Assembly (NCBI GenBank): GCA_963711215.1
Contig: CAVQDH010000004.1
Coordinates: 68,490-132,489 of the forward strand
Reading direction: 5' to 3'
Origin: WHUA01 sp963711215
GTDB lineage: Bacteria > Pseudomonadota > Alphaproteobacteria > UBA8366
Length of the DNA: 64,000 nucleotides
A model generated the notes under the pieces. That model was not told the DNA's origin. It saw only the letters and a list, made by a program, of their open reading frames with translations, and searched no databases. Made by a program: the position numbers and the translations under genes. Each line of letters opens with the position of its first letter. Positions within the stretch are counted from its first letter, which is position 1. Shown here piece by piece: positions 20,684 to 29,740 of this stretch.

Positions 20684-21415
20684 ATGATGATGAGGGCAAT
20701 TCCAGCACTTTTCGGCTTGTTCGCACTGGTGTCCGCCGCAGGGACCGGCGCCATGGCGGCCGGCGTCGCGCGCCAGTCGCCCGTCGTCGTCGAGCTCTTC
20801 ACCAGCCAGGGATGCTCCTCCTGTCCGCCGGCCGAGGCGTTCCTCAGCGAGCTGGCGACGCGTAAGAACGTCATCGCACTCGAATTCCACGTCAATTACT
20901 GGGACTATATCGGGTGGAAGGACGCATTCGCGAAACCGGCCTTCGGCAGCCGGCAGAGGAAATACGTCAGCAGCCTTCAGGGACGCTATGCCTATACGCC
21001 GCAGATGGTGATCGACGGCTCGTCGGATGTCGTCGGCTCGCACCGCGAAGAAGTCGACGCCCTTATTCAGAAGCGCCTGTCGGCGCATACCAGGGCGCCC
21101 GCCATATCGATGAAGCGTAACGGCGATACCTTGAAAGTCACCATTGGCTCATGGACGCATGCGGCGCCTTACGACGTCGTCCTGGTCACCTACGACAAGC
21201 CGCACGTCACCGAAGTCGAGCGCGGCGAGAATCGCGGGCAGACTTTGAAAAACAGCAACGTCGTCCGGGAATTGCTGACGCTCGGCACCTGGTCGGGTAA
21301 GCCGTCGACGTTCAACGTCTCGCTGGTCGGCAAGGCCGGCGACGGCGGCTGTGCCGTGCTGGTCCAGAAGCCCGGTCAGGGTGCTGTCCTGGCCGCCGCA
21401 GAACTCGATTACTAG
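20684..21415 (+). CDS. DUF1223 secreted thioredoxin-like protein
   Basis: A 243-residue protein with a cleavable signal peptide (hydrophobic residues about 5-26 ending in AMAA) and the DUF1223 core: VVVELFTSQGCSSCPPAEAFL, then VNYWDYIGWKDAFA, YTPQMVIDG and NVVREL. The CSSCPP motif resembles a thioredoxin CXXC site, so a periplasmic redox role is plausible but unproven. It is convergent with htpG (21 bases between stops). Confidence 0.9.
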   Translation: MMMRAIPALFGLFALVSAAGTGAMAAGVARQSPVVVELFTSQGCSSCPPAEAFLSELATRKNVIALEFHVNYWDYIGWKDAFAKPAFGSRQRKYVSSLQGRYAYTPQMVIDGSSDVVGSHREEVDALIQKRLSAHTRAPAISMKRNGDTLKVTIGSWTHAAPYDVVLVTYDKPHVTEVERGENRGQTLKNSNVVRELLTLGTWSGKPSTFNVSLVGKAGDGGCAVLVQKPGQGAVLAAAELDY

Positions 21416-21436
21416 CCTCAAATCCGGTGCCGCGCT

Positions 21437-23359
21437 TCACGCGCCGGGCGACGACAGCCCCTTCGCAATCATGTCTTCCAGCCGTCGCGCGAAGGCCTGC
21501 GGATCGGGCAGCGATTCGCCTTCGAGCAATCGAGCCTGGTCGAGCAGCAGGTATGCCGCGTCCGTTAGCCGGTCCGTCGCGCCGTCCTTCTCGGCTTCTT
21601 CCGCGAGACGCCGGACCAGTGGGTGATCCGGGTTGATCTCCAGAATGCGGGCGAAGGACTGGTCGAGCTGCTTGTGCTGTTTGAGCAACCGCTCGAGCCG
21701 CATGTCGATATCGTTGTCGTCGGCGACGAGGCATACCGCGCTGGTCGTCAGCCGGTCCGAGCTGCGCACGTCCTTGACGGCAGCGCCCAGCGTCTGCTTG
21801 AGGAGCGCGATCAGCGTGCCGAGGCCCTTGGGGTCGGGCTTGGCCTCCGCCTTGTCCGGCGCCCCGTCGTCGGTCTTGATCGTGGACAGATCCGCGCCGG
21901 CGCGCGTCACCGACTTGAACGGCTTGCCGTCGTAGACGCCAACCGACGGGATCCAGAACTCGTCGACCGGGTCGGTCAGCAGCAGCACCTCGACCCCCCG
22001 CTTGCGGAAGCCTTCGAGCTGCGGGCTTCGCGTCACCGCGTCGATATCCTCGCCGGAAATGTAATAGATCGCCTGCTGGCCTTCCTTCATGCGGCCGACA
22101 TAATCCGTCAAGCTCACCAGATCATCCCCCGCGGTGGAGCGGAAGCGCACGACCTTGAGCAGCTGATCGCGGTAAGTGAAGTCTTCGTACAGGCCTTCCT
22201 TCAGCACCGCGCCGAAATTATTCCAGAATGCCGCAAAGCTCTCCGGCTCGTTCTCGGCCTTCTTCTGCAGCTCGCCGAGAACGCGGTTGGTGAGGCCTGA
22301 CCGTATCTTGGCCAGGACCGGGTTCTTCTGCAGTATCTCGCGGCTGACGTTGAGATCGAGGTCCTGGGAATCGATGATGCCGCGCAGGAAGCGCAGCCAG
22401 GCCGGCAGGAGCTCCGGACAGTCATCGGTAATGAAAACCCGGCGCACATACAGCTTGATCGACGACTTGCGGTCCGGATGGAAGATGTCGAACGGGCGCG
22501 TCGACGGGATGAACAGCAGGCCGGTGTACTCGATCACGCCTTCGGCGCGAAAGTGCATCGTGTGCCACGGGTCGTCCATCGCGTGGGCGACGTGGTGGTA
22601 GAACTCCTTGTATTGCTGTTCCTCGATCGAATTGCGCGACCGCGTCCAGAGCGCCGAGGCCTGGTTGACCGTCTCGGCCTTGCCGTCATTCTCGGCCAAC
22701 GCGATCGGCACCTGGATGTGGTCGGAGTAGGTCTTGATGATGCTGCGCAGCCGGGCGGGATCGAGAAAATCCGCGGCGTCGCCGCGGAGGTGCAGCGTGA
22801 CCGTGGTGCCGCGCGCCTCGCGTTCCGCGGCCTCGACCGTGAAACTGCCCTTGCCGTCGGACGCCCATCGCCAGGCCTGGTCGCTGCCCGCGCGCCGCGT
22901 GGTGACCGTGACCGTGTCGGCCACCATGAAGGACGAATAGAAGCCGACGCCGAATTGGCCGATCAGGCTCACGTCCTTGTCGCTGTCGCCGGACAGCGTG
23001 TCGACAAAGGCGGCCGTCCCGGATCGGGCGATGGTGCCGAGGTTGTCCACCAGCTCGTCGTGATCCATGCCGATGCCGTTGTCGATCACGCTGAGCGTCT
23101 TGGCGTCCTTGTCCGGCTTGATCTCGATGCGGTAGTCGCTGTCGTCCTTGGCCAATGCGGGGTCGGTCAACGCCGCATAGCGCAACCGGTCGCAGGCATC
23201 CGAAGCGTTCGAGATCAGCTCGCGCAGAAAGATCTCGCGCTCGCTGTAGAGCGAATGCGCCACGATATCGAGCAGCCGGCTGACCTCCGCCTGGAAGTGC
23301 ATTGTCTCGGGCCCGCCGCCGGGCTTCTTCGATTTTTCCTTTGCTGCAGATTTCGCCAT
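21437..23359 (-). CDS. htpG: Chaperone HtpG (Hsp90)
   Basis: A 640-residue cytosolic ATP-dependent chaperone. The GHKL ATP-binding site is clear: FLRELISNASDACDRLRY (N box), DNGIGMD (G1 box) and GQFGVGFYSSFMVAD (G2 box). The middle domain holds the catalytic Arg loop region (LNVSREILQKNPVLAKI), and the C-terminal dimerisation domain ends with a helix near RLEDMIAKG. It is divergent from pcm, a second protein-quality gene. Confidence 0.97.
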   Translation of the reverse strand: MAKSAAKEKSKKPGGGPETMHFQAEVSRLLDIVAHSLYSEREIFLRELISNASDACDRLRYAALTDPALAKDDSDYRIEIKPDKDAKTLSVIDNGIGMDHDELVDNLGTIARSGTAAFVDTLSGDSDKDVSLIGQFGVGFYSSFMVADTVTVTTRRAGSDQAWRWASDGKGSFTVEAAEREARGTTVTLHLRGDAADFLDPARLRSIIKTYSDHIQVPIALAENDGKAETVNQASALWTRSRNSIEEQQYKEFYHHVAHAMDDPWHTMHFRAEGVIEYTGLLFIPSTRPFDIFHPDRKSSIKLYVRRVFITDDCPELLPAWLRFLRGIIDSQDLDLNVSREILQKNPVLAKIRSGLTNRVLGELQKKAENEPESFAAFWNNFGAVLKEGLYEDFTYRDQLLKVVRFRSTAGDDLVSLTDYVGRMKEGQQAIYYISGEDIDAVTRSPQLEGFRKRGVEVLLLTDPVDEFWIPSVGVYDGKPFKSVTRAGADLSTIKTDDGAPDKAEAKPDPKGLGTLIALLKQTLGAAVKDVRSSDRLTTSAVCLVADDNDIDMRLERLLKQHKQLDQSFARILEINPDHPLVRRLAEEAEKDGATDRLTDAAYLLLDQARLLEGESLPDPQAFARRLEDMIAKGLSSPGA

Positions 23360-23457
23360 TATCCACCTACCTCTCGTCGTATCCCTACCCGGCGCCTATA
23401 TGTGTGTCGGGTCTGCCGGGTGCAAGACCCGCCCCACAAGGGAAGGGGACAGGAATC

Positions 23458-24135
23458 GTGGCGAAAAAGCAGGTCAATCTCGCCGAGGCGCGGGAGCAAC
23501 TGATCGACGAGATCGTCTCGGAAATGCGCTTCGCCGGCGACTATCTCGGCAAGGACACGCTCGATCCGCGGGTGATCGCAGCGATGCGGAAGGTGCCGCG
23601 CGAGGCGTTCGTGCCGCCCGAGATGCGCGATCTCGCTTACGCCAACCGCCCGCTCCCCATCGGGCACGGGCAGACGATCTCGCAGCCATTCATCGTCGCC
23701 CTGATGACCGACATGCTGGCGCTCACGCCGGCCGCCCGCGTGCTCGAGATCGGGACCGGCTGCGGCTATCAGACGGCGATCTTGGCCGAGCTGGCGGCCT
23801 GGATCTATTCGGTCGAGGTGGTCGCGCCGCTCGGCGAAGCCGCTGCGGAGCGCCTCAAGCGGCTCGGCTACGCGAATGTCGACCTGCGGATCGGCGACGG
23901 CTGGCTCGGCTGGCCGGAGCAGGCGCCCTTCGACGCCATCATCGTTACCGCCGCGGCGCCCAGACGCCCCGAGCGGCTCATCGAGCAGCTCGGCCCGGGC
24001 GGCCGAATGGTGGTGCCGCTCGGCCGTTCCGGCGACACCCAGAGCCTGACGCTGATCGAGAAGGATGCGGATGGCCGCATTACCGAGGCCCGAACGCTGC
24101 CCGTCGCCTTCGTGCCGCTAGTCGAGGGCCGCTGA
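23458..24135 (+). CDS. pcm: Protein-L-isoaspartate O-methyltransferase
   Basis: A 225-residue enzyme with a GTG start preceded by GGAAGGGGA. It methylates abnormal L-isoaspartyl residues so that damaged proteins can be repaired, using S-adenosylmethionine. The family motifs are present: HGQTISQPFIVALMTDML (substrate-binding region), VLEIGTGCGYQTAIL (SAM motif I) and FDAIIVTAAAPRRPERLIEQL. An upstream in-frame extension exists but is not conserved. Confidence 0.94.
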   Translation: MAKKQVNLAEAREQLIDEIVSEMRFAGDYLGKDTLDPRVIAAMRKVPREAFVPPEMRDLAYANRPLPIGHGQTISQPFIVALMTDMLALTPAARVLEIGTGCGYQTAILAELAAWIYSVEVVAPLGEAAAERLKRLGYANVDLRIGDGWLGWPEQAPFDAIIVTAAAPRRPERLIEQLGPGGRMVVPLGRSGDTQSLTLIEKDADGRITEARTLPVAFVPLVEGR

Positions 24136-24195
24136 CGGGCGATCCTGCGCCGCGCCGCCTTTTCTCTTGCCATCGGAGGGCGGAATACCATCTAA

Positions 24196-26794
24196 ATGAA
24201 AGCCATGTCGAGTTTTGCGCCGGGCCGCATACGGGCCGTTCTGGGCCCCACGAATACCGGCAAAACCCATCTTGCGATCGATCGCATGCTGGGTCATGCC
24301 AGTGGGATGATCGGGTTTCCCCTGCGGCTGCTTGCCCGGGAAAATTATGACCGCATCGTAGCGGCCAAGGGCGCCCGTTCCGTGGCGCTGATCACCGGCG
24401 AAGAGAAGATCGTCCCCCCGAGCCCGCGCTGGTTCGTCTGTACCGTCGAATCGATGCCCGTCGACCTGCAGGTGGATTTCCTGGCCGTCGACGAGGTCCA
24501 GCTCTGTGCCGACTCCGAGCGCGGCCATATCTTCACCGACCGGCTGCTGCATGCGCGCGGCCGGGAGGAGACGATGTTCCTCGGCTCGGATACGGTGCGG
24601 GGCCTGATCCAGCACCTCGTGCCGGGCGTGGCGATCGAGACGCGGCAGCGCCTGTCGACGCTGCGCTACATCGGTCCCCGGAAATTGACCCGATTGCCGC
24701 GCCGCAGCGCCATCGTCGCCTTCTCGGTCGATGAGGTCTATGCGCTGGCCGAAATGACCCGCCGCCAGCGCGGCGGCACCGCGGTCGTGCTGGGGGCGCT
24801 CAGCCCGCGCACGCGCAATGCCCAGGTCGCGATGTACCAGGCCGGCGAAGTGGACTACATGGTCGCGACCGACGCGATCGGCATGGGCCTCAACATGGAC
24901 ATCGATCACGTTGCCTTCGCGGGCTTGCGGAAATTCGACGGCCGCCGTCCGCGTCCCCTGTCGCGCGCCGAGATCGGCCAGATCGCGGGGCGCGCCGGGC
25001 GGCACATGAACGACGGCACCTTCGGCACGACGAACGACATGCCGCCGCTCGCGGAAGAGACGATCGAGGCCGTCGAGTCGCACCGCTTCGACGTGGTCAA
25101 GCGGCTCTATTGGCGGAACCGCGATCTCGACATGGCGTCGGTGACGGCGCTGCTGAAGAGCCTCGACCGGCCGGCGCCGCGGCCCGAGCTGATCCGCGCC
25201 CGGGAAGGCGAGGACCAGATGGTGCTGGCCCGGCTCGCGCAGGATTCCGAGGTCGCGGGCCGCGCCACGAACCCTGCGGTCGTTCGGTTGCTCTGGGATG
25301 TCTGCCAGATCCCCGATTTCCGCAAGGTCATGCCGGACCACCACACGATGCTGCTGAAACGCATCTTTCTGGCGCTGACCGGCGGCGCGGACGGGACCGG
25401 GCGCCTGCCGGTCGACTGGGTGGCGCGCCAGATCGACCGCCTCGACGTCACCACGGGTGACATCGACGCCCTGACCAGCCGCATCGCCCATATCCGGACC
25501 TGGACCTACATCAGCCATCGCGCCGACTGGCTCGACGATGCGGCGCATTGGCAGGACCGCGCGCGCGAGATCGAGGACAAGCTTTCGGACGCCTTGCATG
25601 AGCGCCTGACGCAGCGCTTCGTCGACCGGCGTCACGCGTTGAGCGAGCGGCGGCGCAAGGACGGCGGCGAGCTGCTGTCGGCGGTGACTGCGTCCGATGA
25701 CGTCGTTGTCGAGGGTGAGCAGATCGGCCGCGTCGCCGGCCTGTCCTTCGTCTTGCACGAAAGCGAGGAGCGCGGCCGGCCGTTCGTGGCGGCGGCGCGG
25801 CGGGCGGTGGCTCAGGCGATGCCGGGGCGCATCGGCCGCCTGATCGCCGATGACGACGGCAGCTTCCTGCTGACCGATCGTGGTCGCCTGACCTGGCGCG
25901 GCGACGAGGTGGCGCGCCTCGTGCGTGGCCGCAGCCTGCTGGCGCCCGAGATCGAGATCCTGCGCAACGAGCTGCTCGATAACCCGTCGCGGGAAACGGT
26001 GCGTCTGCGTCTCGCGGGCTGGCTGGAGCGGCACTTGCGCAAGCGTCTCGGCCCGCTGTTCCGGGCGGCGGAGGCCGACCTCGGCGCGCCGGCCCGCGGC
26101 CTTGCCTTTCAGCTGTCGGAGCATCTCGGATCGGTGCCGCGCCGGCAGGTGCGCAGCCTCGTCGGCGCGATGGCGCGCAAGCGACCGGGCCGCGCTGAGC
26201 GCACTCGGGCTGCGTTTCGGCGCGCAAGGGATATTCTTCCCGGCGCTTCTGCGGCCCGCGGTGAGCCAGTTGCGGGCGACCCTGTGGACCGTCTACAGCG
26301 GCGAGCCTGTCTGCCCGGATCCCCGCGGGGCCGGCGAGGCGATGCCGGGATGCCGGCGCATGTCGGAAGCGTCCGAGGCCCGCTGGGCGGCGCTCGGATA
26401 CGCCGTCGTCGGTCCGATGGCGATACGCTACGACCGGCTGGAGCAGTTGACGGCGCGTCTGCACAAGGAGGCGCGGGAGGGTCCCTTCGCCGAGACGGCG
26501 GCGCTTTCGACGCTGGCCGGATGCAGCGGCACCGATTTTGCCGCCGTGGTGGGCCAGCTCGGGTTCCGCGCCCGCGCGCCGCGCGGCGGCGGCGTGACCG
26601 TTTTCGCGCCGAAGCGGCGGCCGGGCCGCAGCGGAAAAGCGCAGGCGAAAGCGTCCACCGTAGATGGCGGGACGGCGGCAGCGAAAGCGCCGGCGAAGGG
26701 CAAGGCGGCGCAGCAGCGAAACGGACGCGACAAGACCTGTGGCGACCCAGCATCGCCTTTTGCCGCGCTGCAGACGCTGGTGGGCGCCAAGTGA
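24196..26794 (+). CDS. SUV3-like DExH-box RNA helicase, with one frameshift
   Basis: The N-terminal domain has Walker A (GPTNTGKTHLAID), the DEVQ box (LAVDEVQLCADSERGH) and motif VI-like QIAGRAGRH, as in mitochondrial-type SUV3 RNA helicases common in alphaproteobacteria. Around 26179 the frame must move by one base: frame one ends conserved sequence at VRSLVGAMAR and the second frame resumes with SDRAALSALGLRFGAQGIFFP and runs to the stop at 26792-26794. The length of 2599 bases is one over a multiple of three; removing one A of an AA pair gives a continuous protein of about 865 residues. A Lys/Ala-rich tail is typical. The uninterrupted frame would falsely fuse it to the S4 protein downstream. 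Confidence 0.9.
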
Positions 26795-27192
26795 CGGAGG
26801 ATTCGGGCGCGCGGCTGCGCATCGACAAGTGGCTTTGGCACGCGCGCTTCTTCAAGAGCCGGACACTCGCGGCAAAATGCATCGGGGCGGGTCACGTGCG
26901 CGTCAACCGCAAGGTGGTGAAAAAGGCCAATCACGCGGTCCAACCGGGCGATGTCCTGACATTCGCGCTCGGGCCGCATATCCGGGTGATCGAGATCGCG
27001 GCGCTCGGCGTCCGGCGAGGTCCGGCGAGCGAGGCGCAGGCGCTGTATGTCGATCTCGACCCGCCGCGTCCGCGCGATCCGTCCGTGCCGCGTACGCCGG
27101 CCGCCGGCGCCCGGACGCCCGGCAGCGGCCGCCCGACGAAACGCGACCGCCGTGTGCTCGACCGCCTCAAGCAGGAGGAGGCCTTCGACTGA
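26791..27192 (+). CDS. S4-domain RNA-binding protein (HslR/Hsp15-like)
   Basis: A 133-residue protein starting at a GTG that overlaps the helicase stop by four bases (GTGA). The S4 fold is clear: LRIDKWLWHARFFKSRTLAAKC, GHVRVNRKVVKKANHAVQPGD. It ends in a Pro/Arg-rich tail. Hsp15 relatives bind stalled 50S subunits carrying peptidyl-tRNA and help recycle them during heat stress. The coupling to an RNA helicase is common in alphaproteobacteria and suggests an RNA or ribosome quality role. Confidence 0.92.
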   Translation: MTEDSGARLRIDKWLWHARFFKSRTLAAKCIGAGHVRVNRKVVKKANHAVQPGDVLTFALGPHIRVIEIAALGVRRGPASEAQALYVDLDPPRPRDPSVPRTPAAGARTPGSGRPTKRDRRVLDRLKQEEAFD

Positions 27193-27205
27193 TCCGGTTG
27201 GGCGG

Positions 27206-27844
27206 TCAGCAGCTCTTGCGGAAGACCGCGCCGAGGTTGTTGGCGGGCATCTCGATGACTACATCAAGCGCGAGGCCATGCGAGAGCGCGGCCGCGGCAA
27301 CGTCGTCCAAATCGCGCACGCCCCAGCTCGGATCCTGTGCGCGAAGCATGCGGTCGAAGGCGTCGTTGCTCGGCGCCGTGTGCCGCCCGCCGCGCTTGAA
27401 CGGGCCATAGAGAAACAGCGGCGCTCCCGCCGGAAGGATTTTTGCGGCGCCGGCGGTGAGCGCCAGACCAACGCCCCAGGGGGCAATATGGATCATATTG
27501 ATGGCGATTACCGCGTCGGCTGCCGTCACCGGCCAGGGGCAGGCTTGCACGTCGAGCAGCACCGGCGGGCGTATGTTCCCGGCGCCGCTCGCGGCCGTGT
27601 GGGCCTGGATGCTGGCAATCAGCGTCGGATCGCGATCCGAAGGCTGCCAGACCAGGTTTGGGAAGTGCCGGGCGAAGTAAGCCGTATGCTCCCCCGAGCC
27701 GCTGGCGATCTCGAGCACGAGGCCGGATGGCGGCAGAATGCGGACAAGAGCGGCCTGGATCGGCTCCCGGTTTCGCCGGGTCGCGGGGTAGTGCAGGCCG
27801 GCTGCGGGCCGTGGCTTGTTCGGCAAGGGGTGGATCTCCGTCAT
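27206..27844 (-). CDS. DUF938 family SAM-dependent methyltransferase
   Basis: A 212-residue protein with the SAM-binding motif VLEIASGSGEHTAYFARHFP, followed by WQPSDRD and the DUF938 signature NMIHIAPW. The C-terminal FLYGPFKRGG and SNDAFDRMLRAQDPSWGVRD blocks are also characteristic. The methylated substrate is unknown. It is convergent with the S4 gene with only 13 bases between stops. Confidence 0.92.
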   Translation of the reverse strand: MTEIHPLPNKPRPAAGLHYPATRRNREPIQAALVRILPPSGLVLEIASGSGEHTAYFARHFPNLVWQPSDRDPTLIASIQAHTAASGAGNIRPPVLLDVQACPWPVTAADAVIAINMIHIAPWGVGLALTAGAAKILPAGAPLFLYGPFKRGGRHTAPSNDAFDRMLRAQDPSWGVRDLDDVAAAALSHGLALDVVIEMPANNLGAVFRKSC

Positions 27845-27951
27845 GATCGCCGTCGGGGGTATCCTGGACCGGGCAAGCCGCCGGGATCAACCCGCCCGGA
27901 AAAGCAATTAGTTGATTTTACGGCCTTCAAGTCTATGCTACGCCCCGATTA

Positions 27952-28437
27952 ATGCTCGAACACATCAGAGATATCCTTCAAGGCCATATGGGCGCCGGCG
28001 GATCGGGCGCCGACCGCGGACGCGACGAGTTGCAGCAAGCCGTCGCGGCGCTCTTGGTGGAAGCGGCCCAGCTCGACGGGCAGTTCGGCGCGGCGGAACG
28101 CAGCCGCATCGCGACGCTGCTGTCCCAGCGCTTCTCGCTGTCGGACGGCGACGTGACGAAGCTGATCGAGACGGCGACGCGAATGACGGAAGAGGCGGTG
28201 GACGACTTTACATTTACGAGGCAAATATCACGCCGCCTCAACCATGAGGAGAAGGTCGGGATCGTGGAGATGCTTTGGGACGTGGCCTATGCGGACGGCA
28301 CGCTTCACCCGTACGAAGGGAACCTGTTGCGCCGTGTGGCCGGTCTTTTGTATGTCACAGATCAGGAAAGTGGAGCGGCCCGCAGACGGGTCGTAGAACG
28401 GTATAGCGCAAAACGCAAAACGGACGATGGACGTTGA
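27952..28437 (+). CDS. TerB-family protein
   Basis: A 161-residue, mostly helical acidic protein. Two TerB-like half repeats are visible (AALLVEAAQLDGQFGAAERSRI and VEMLWDVAYADGTLHPYEGNLLRRVAGLL), with conserved acidic residues (LDGQF, YADGTLHPYE) thought to bind metal. The family is linked to tellurite resistance but single-gene members have no proven role. It is followed 48 bases later by fdxA. Confidence 0.88.
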   Translation: MLEHIRDILQGHMGAGGSGADRGRDELQQAVAALLVEAAQLDGQFGAAERSRIATLLSQRFSLSDGDVTKLIETATRMTEEAVDDFTFTRQISRRLNHEEKVGIVEMLWDVAYADGTLHPYEGNLLRRVAGLLYVTDQESGAARRRVVERYSAKRKTDDGR

Positions 28438-28485
28438 CCGGACCGGGCGCTGGCGCAAAATAAGAATAGGGGAAGGAGTATCCGA

Positions 28486-28821
28486 ATGACGTACGTGGTC
28501 ACCGAGAGCTGCATCAAATGCAAGTATCAGGATTGCGTCGAGGTCTGTCCCGTCGATTGTTTTTACGTGGGTGCCAACATGTTGGTCATCCATCCTGACG
28601 AATGCATCGATTGCGGTGTGTGCGAGCCGGAATGCCCGGCCGAGGCGATCATTCCCGATACCGACGGCGAAGCCGAGAAATGGCTCGAGCTGAACCGGGA
28701 CTATTCGGGAAAATGGCCGAATATCACCCGCAAAGGCGAGCCGCCGGCGGACGCGGACGCGTTCAAGGACGAAACCGGTAAATTCGAGAAATATTTCAGT
28801 CCGGAGCCGGGCGAAGGCTAA
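28486..28821 (+). CDS. fdxA: Seven-iron ferredoxin FdxA (ferredoxin II)
   Basis: A 111-residue protein starting MTYVVTESCIKCKYQDCVEVCP with a GGAAGGAG ribosome-binding site. It carries one [3Fe-4S] and one [4Fe-4S] cluster: cysteines in CIKCKYQDCVEVCP and CIDCGVCEPECP. The C-terminal extension ending in KFEKYFSPEPG is typical of alphaproteobacterial FdII. It is a soluble low-potential electron carrier. Its position upstream of carD is conserved in many relatives. Confidence 0.96.
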   Translation: MTYVVTESCIKCKYQDCVEVCPVDCFYVGANMLVIHPDECIDCGVCEPECPAEAIIPDTDGEAEKWLELNRDYSGKWPNITRKGEPPADADAFKDETGKFEKYFSPEPGEG

Positions 28822-29033
28822 AAGCCATATCTAAGGTTTTGTTTTGACAACGTTTTTCGATCCGATTGGGGTGCGGAAACGTCGCCCTGTGAAAATCGGC
28901 AATTTTGTGATATATTTACAACGATAGTGCCATGGTGGGAGACGGGTGGGGGCCGGGATCTTCGGCGCCGCCCGTGACGCGCCCCAGCAGAACAGGACTT
29001 TCCGGGGGTTGCCTCAATCCCAATGTCGAGATG
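28822..29033. other. First part of the fdxA-carD intergenic region
   Basis: No coding region is supported. A TTGACA hexamer (near 28853) and several AT-rich stretches (28905-28925) could form promoters for carD, but none is matched well enough to call. A structured element follows directly (29034-29114). Confidence 0.4.
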
Positions 29034-29114
29034 ACGGCTTTTTGACGTGGCGGCAGCCGGTTGCCGCCAGCTGCATGGCGAGTCTCGCCATTCAGGGGGG
29101 AAGTCAAAAGCCGT
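29034..29114 (+). ncRNA. Predicted three-way-junction RNA in the carD 5' leader
   Basis: The 81 bases can fold into an outer stem pairing 29034-29046 (ACGGCTTTTTGAC) with 29103-29114 (GTCAAAAGCCGT, one bulged T), enclosing two perfect hairpins: TGGCGGCA/TGCCGCCA (29048-29069) and ATGGCGA/TCGCCAT (29075-29091, loop GTC). This is seen in the sequence. The element ends 39 bases before the carD start codon, so a leader regulatory structure or a processed small RNA are both possible. A miniature inverted-repeat element is an alternative. I do not recognise a known riboswitch. Confidence 0.5.
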
Positions 29115-29153
29115 AAATCGAGCGATACATTTTAAACGACTAGAGAAGCACAA

Positions 29154-29651
29154 ATGACCGCACGAGCGACTTTCAAGAAGAACGACTGGGTGGTGTATCC
29201 GACCCATGGGGTCGGCAAAGTTACTGGTATCGAGGATCAGGAGATCGAGGGATTCTCTCTCAAGCTTCTCGTGATCAGCTTTGAAAAGGACCGGATGACC
29301 CTCAGGGTGCCGCTGGGCAAGGCGGACGAGTCCGGTCTGCGCAAGCTTTCCTCGAAGGAGGAGATGAAGACGGCCCTCAAGACCCTGAAAGGGCGGAGCC
29401 GCGTGCGCCGCACCATGTGGAGCCGTCGCGCCCAGGAATACGAAGCGAAGATCAATTCCGGCGATCCGGTCTCGATCGCCGAAGTCGTGCGCGATCTGCA
29501 CCGCAGCGCCGGCCAGCCCGACCAGTCCTATAGCGAGCGGCAAATCTACCAGGCCGCCCTCGAACGGCTGTCGCGCGAGCTCGCCGCCGTCGAATCGATC
29601 GACGAAGAGGCGGCGGCACAGAAGCTTGAGGAAATGCTCAAGGCCGCATAG
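29154..29651 (+). CDS. carD: CarD-family transcriptional regulator
   Basis: A 165-residue protein. The N-terminal RNA polymerase interaction domain is visible (DWVVYPTHGVGKVTGIEDQEI...LRVPLGKADESGLRKL), followed by the helical DNA-binding part (MWSRRAQEYEAKINSGDPVSIAEVVRDLHR). CarD binds the RNA polymerase beta subunit and stabilises open promoter complexes. The order fdxA-carD-rpoH is typical of alphaproteobacteria. Its long leader holds the structured element at 29034-29114. Confidence 0.96.
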   Translation: MTARATFKKNDWVVYPTHGVGKVTGIEDQEIEGFSLKLLVISFEKDRMTLRVPLGKADESGLRKLSSKEEMKTALKTLKGRSRVRRTMWSRRAQEYEAKINSGDPVSIAEVVRDLHRSAGQPDQSYSERQIYQAALERLSRELAAVESIDEEAAAQKLEEMLKAA

Positions 29652-29740
29652 GCTCATTCCGGGAGACGCAGTTTCGGCGTGTCGAGTTCTCGTACGGGCG
29701 TCGGCACCCCGGTTCCCTGCGTCGACTCACCGGGGGGTGT

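Noticed and set aside
24196..27192. Apparent helicase-S4 domain fusion of about 1000 residues
   Set aside because: The region after about 26180 in that frame is not helicase-like; the conserved helicase C-terminus is in the next frame and overlaps the S4 start by four bases.
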